Assembly: GCA_023428655.1 (NCBI GenBank)
Contig: JAEYXC010000068.1
Coordinates: 1 to 14,252, forward strand
DNA: 14,252 nucleotides
Direction: 5' to 3'
Source: Bacillota bacterium
GTDB lineage: Bacteria > Bacillota > Clostridia > Lachnospirales > Lachnospiraceae
Position 1 is the stretch's first letter. The number at the start of each line of letters is the position of its first letter. Of the stretch, positions 13,585-14,252 are shown piece after piece. A program made the translations under genes and the position numbers. Under the pieces are notes generated by a model. The model saw only the letters and a list, made by a program, of their open reading frames with translations. It was not told the DNA's origin and did no database searches.

Positions 13585-14252
13585 TTAGAATAGTCTTTCT
13601 TCTCCGGCAGCCTTTGCCGAAGAGTTAGCCAGGAAAATCAAGATAACACTTACTACACTCTTGAATATACCGGCTGCCGTTCCAATGGAATAATTCGCCT
13701 GACTAATACCATATTTCAGCACATAGATGTCGATCGTCTGAGATACCGGCTGCAGTAAACCATTCCCCAATAAATACTGTATTTCAAATCCGGCATTCAA
13801 AACATTTCCTATATTAATCAACAATAAGATGAATATAGTGGGTTTGATACCCGGTAATGTAATATTCCACATTTTACGTAGTCTTCCTGCTCCATCAATC
13901 GATGCCGCTTCGTACAAATCGGGATTAATTGCTGTTATCGCGGCAAGATATATAATACTGTTCCATCCGGTCTCCTTCCACACGTTACCAAATCCTACAA
14001 TCCACCAAAATAGCGGCCTAATTGTCAGCCAATTAATCGGTGTCTGAATCAGATTTAATTTCAGAAGGAGATCATTAATGATTCCGTTATCAATGGATAA
14101 TACATCCCTTATAATACCTGTAACTATAATCATTGATAAGAAGTGGGGCAGATAGGATATGGTCTGGACAAATTTCTTAGGTCCCTTATGTACCACCTCA
14201 TTGAGGATAAGAGCAAATGCAATCGCAAAAGCAAAGCTCAAGACAAGGTTGA
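13585..14252 (-). CDS. Carbohydrate ABC transporter permease, LplB/YteP-like, 5' partial
   Basis: The frame stays open to the window edge: codons for N-L-V precede the TTG at 14241, so that TTG is internal and the gene begins outside the window. The visible part has four or so membrane segments. Family features are FALILNEVVHKGPKKFVQ, then TISYLPHFLSMIIVTGIIRD, and the EAA loop YEAASIDGAGRLRKMW followed by NITLPGIKPT. These match the LplB/YteP branch (MalF-type) that pairs with YtcP/LplC permeases. The stop TAA (13587-13585) overlaps the ribosome binding site of the second permease. The region after the EAA loop, with the last two helices and NSSAKAAGEERLF tail, is complete. The transported sugar is not determined. 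Confidence 0.92.
   Translation of the reverse strand, partial: NLVLSFAFAIAFALILNEVVHKGPKKFVQTISYLPHFLSMIIVTGIIRDVLSIDNGIINDLLLKLNLIQTPINWLTIRPLFWWIVGFGNVWKETGWNSIIYLAAITAINPDLYEAASIDGAGRLRKMWNITLPGIKPTIFILLLINIGNVLNAGFEIQYLLGNGLLQPVSQTIDIYVLKYGISQANYSIGTAAGIFKSVVSVILIFLANSSAKAAGEERLF

Noticed and set aside
14239..14241. TTG as the true start of the LplB-like permease
   Set aside because: The frame is open to the window edge and the segment lies inside a conserved membrane helix, so the gene is truncated by the window.

Overview
The window looks like chromosomal DNA from an anaerobic, Gram-positive member of the Clostridia, most likely Lachnospiraceae. The basis is indirect: strong AGGAGG-type ribosome binding sites, frequent TTG starts, AT-rich intergenic DNA, LplB/YtcP-type sugar permeases, a stand-alone BFD-like ferredoxin domain and a Clostridia-style class 1 isoprenoid-fold protein. 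I cannot fix the genus. I see no tRNA, rRNA, IS element, phage gene or CRISPR array.

Left part (1-4779, + strand): a branched-chain amino acid (HAAT family) ABC transporter operon, livJ (5' end cut by the window), livH, livM, livG and livF. A stem-loop terminator or attenuator separates livJ from livH, livG overlaps livM and livF overlaps livG, and a strong terminator closes the operon. An extended -10 promoter starts right at that terminator and drives a single gene (4886-6118). Its product has a class 1 isoprenoid synthase-like fold and is the least understood protein here.

Middle (6149-9314, - strand): a run of genes in one direction. In transcription order they are trmO (tRNA m6t6A37 methyltransferase), a GNAT acetyltransferase preceded by three 42-bp tandem repeats, a BFD-like [2Fe-2S] protein, and a cytoplasmic CE2-like SGNH esterase that converges on the isoprenoid-type gene.

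Right part (9437-14252, - strand): two LplB/YtcP-type oligosaccharide permeases (the first cut by the window edge), then a 339-bp intergenic region, then a cytoplasmic sialate O-acetylesterase-type enzyme and an M28 zinc peptidase with a membrane hairpin. The intergenic region holds a terminator inside a larger inverted repeat, a promoter whose spacer is a perfect palindrome (likely operator), and a further palindrome in the leader. The permeases plus two intracellular deacetylase-like enzymes suggest uptake of acetylated plant-type oligosaccharides and removal of their acetyl groups inside the cell. That link is inference, since no glycoside hydrolase or sugar-binding protein lies in the window.

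I found no clear new multi-gene system. The best leads are the orphan isoprenoid-type enzyme, the 42-bp repeats with strand-specific wobble pairing, and the regulatory architecture of 12394-12594.
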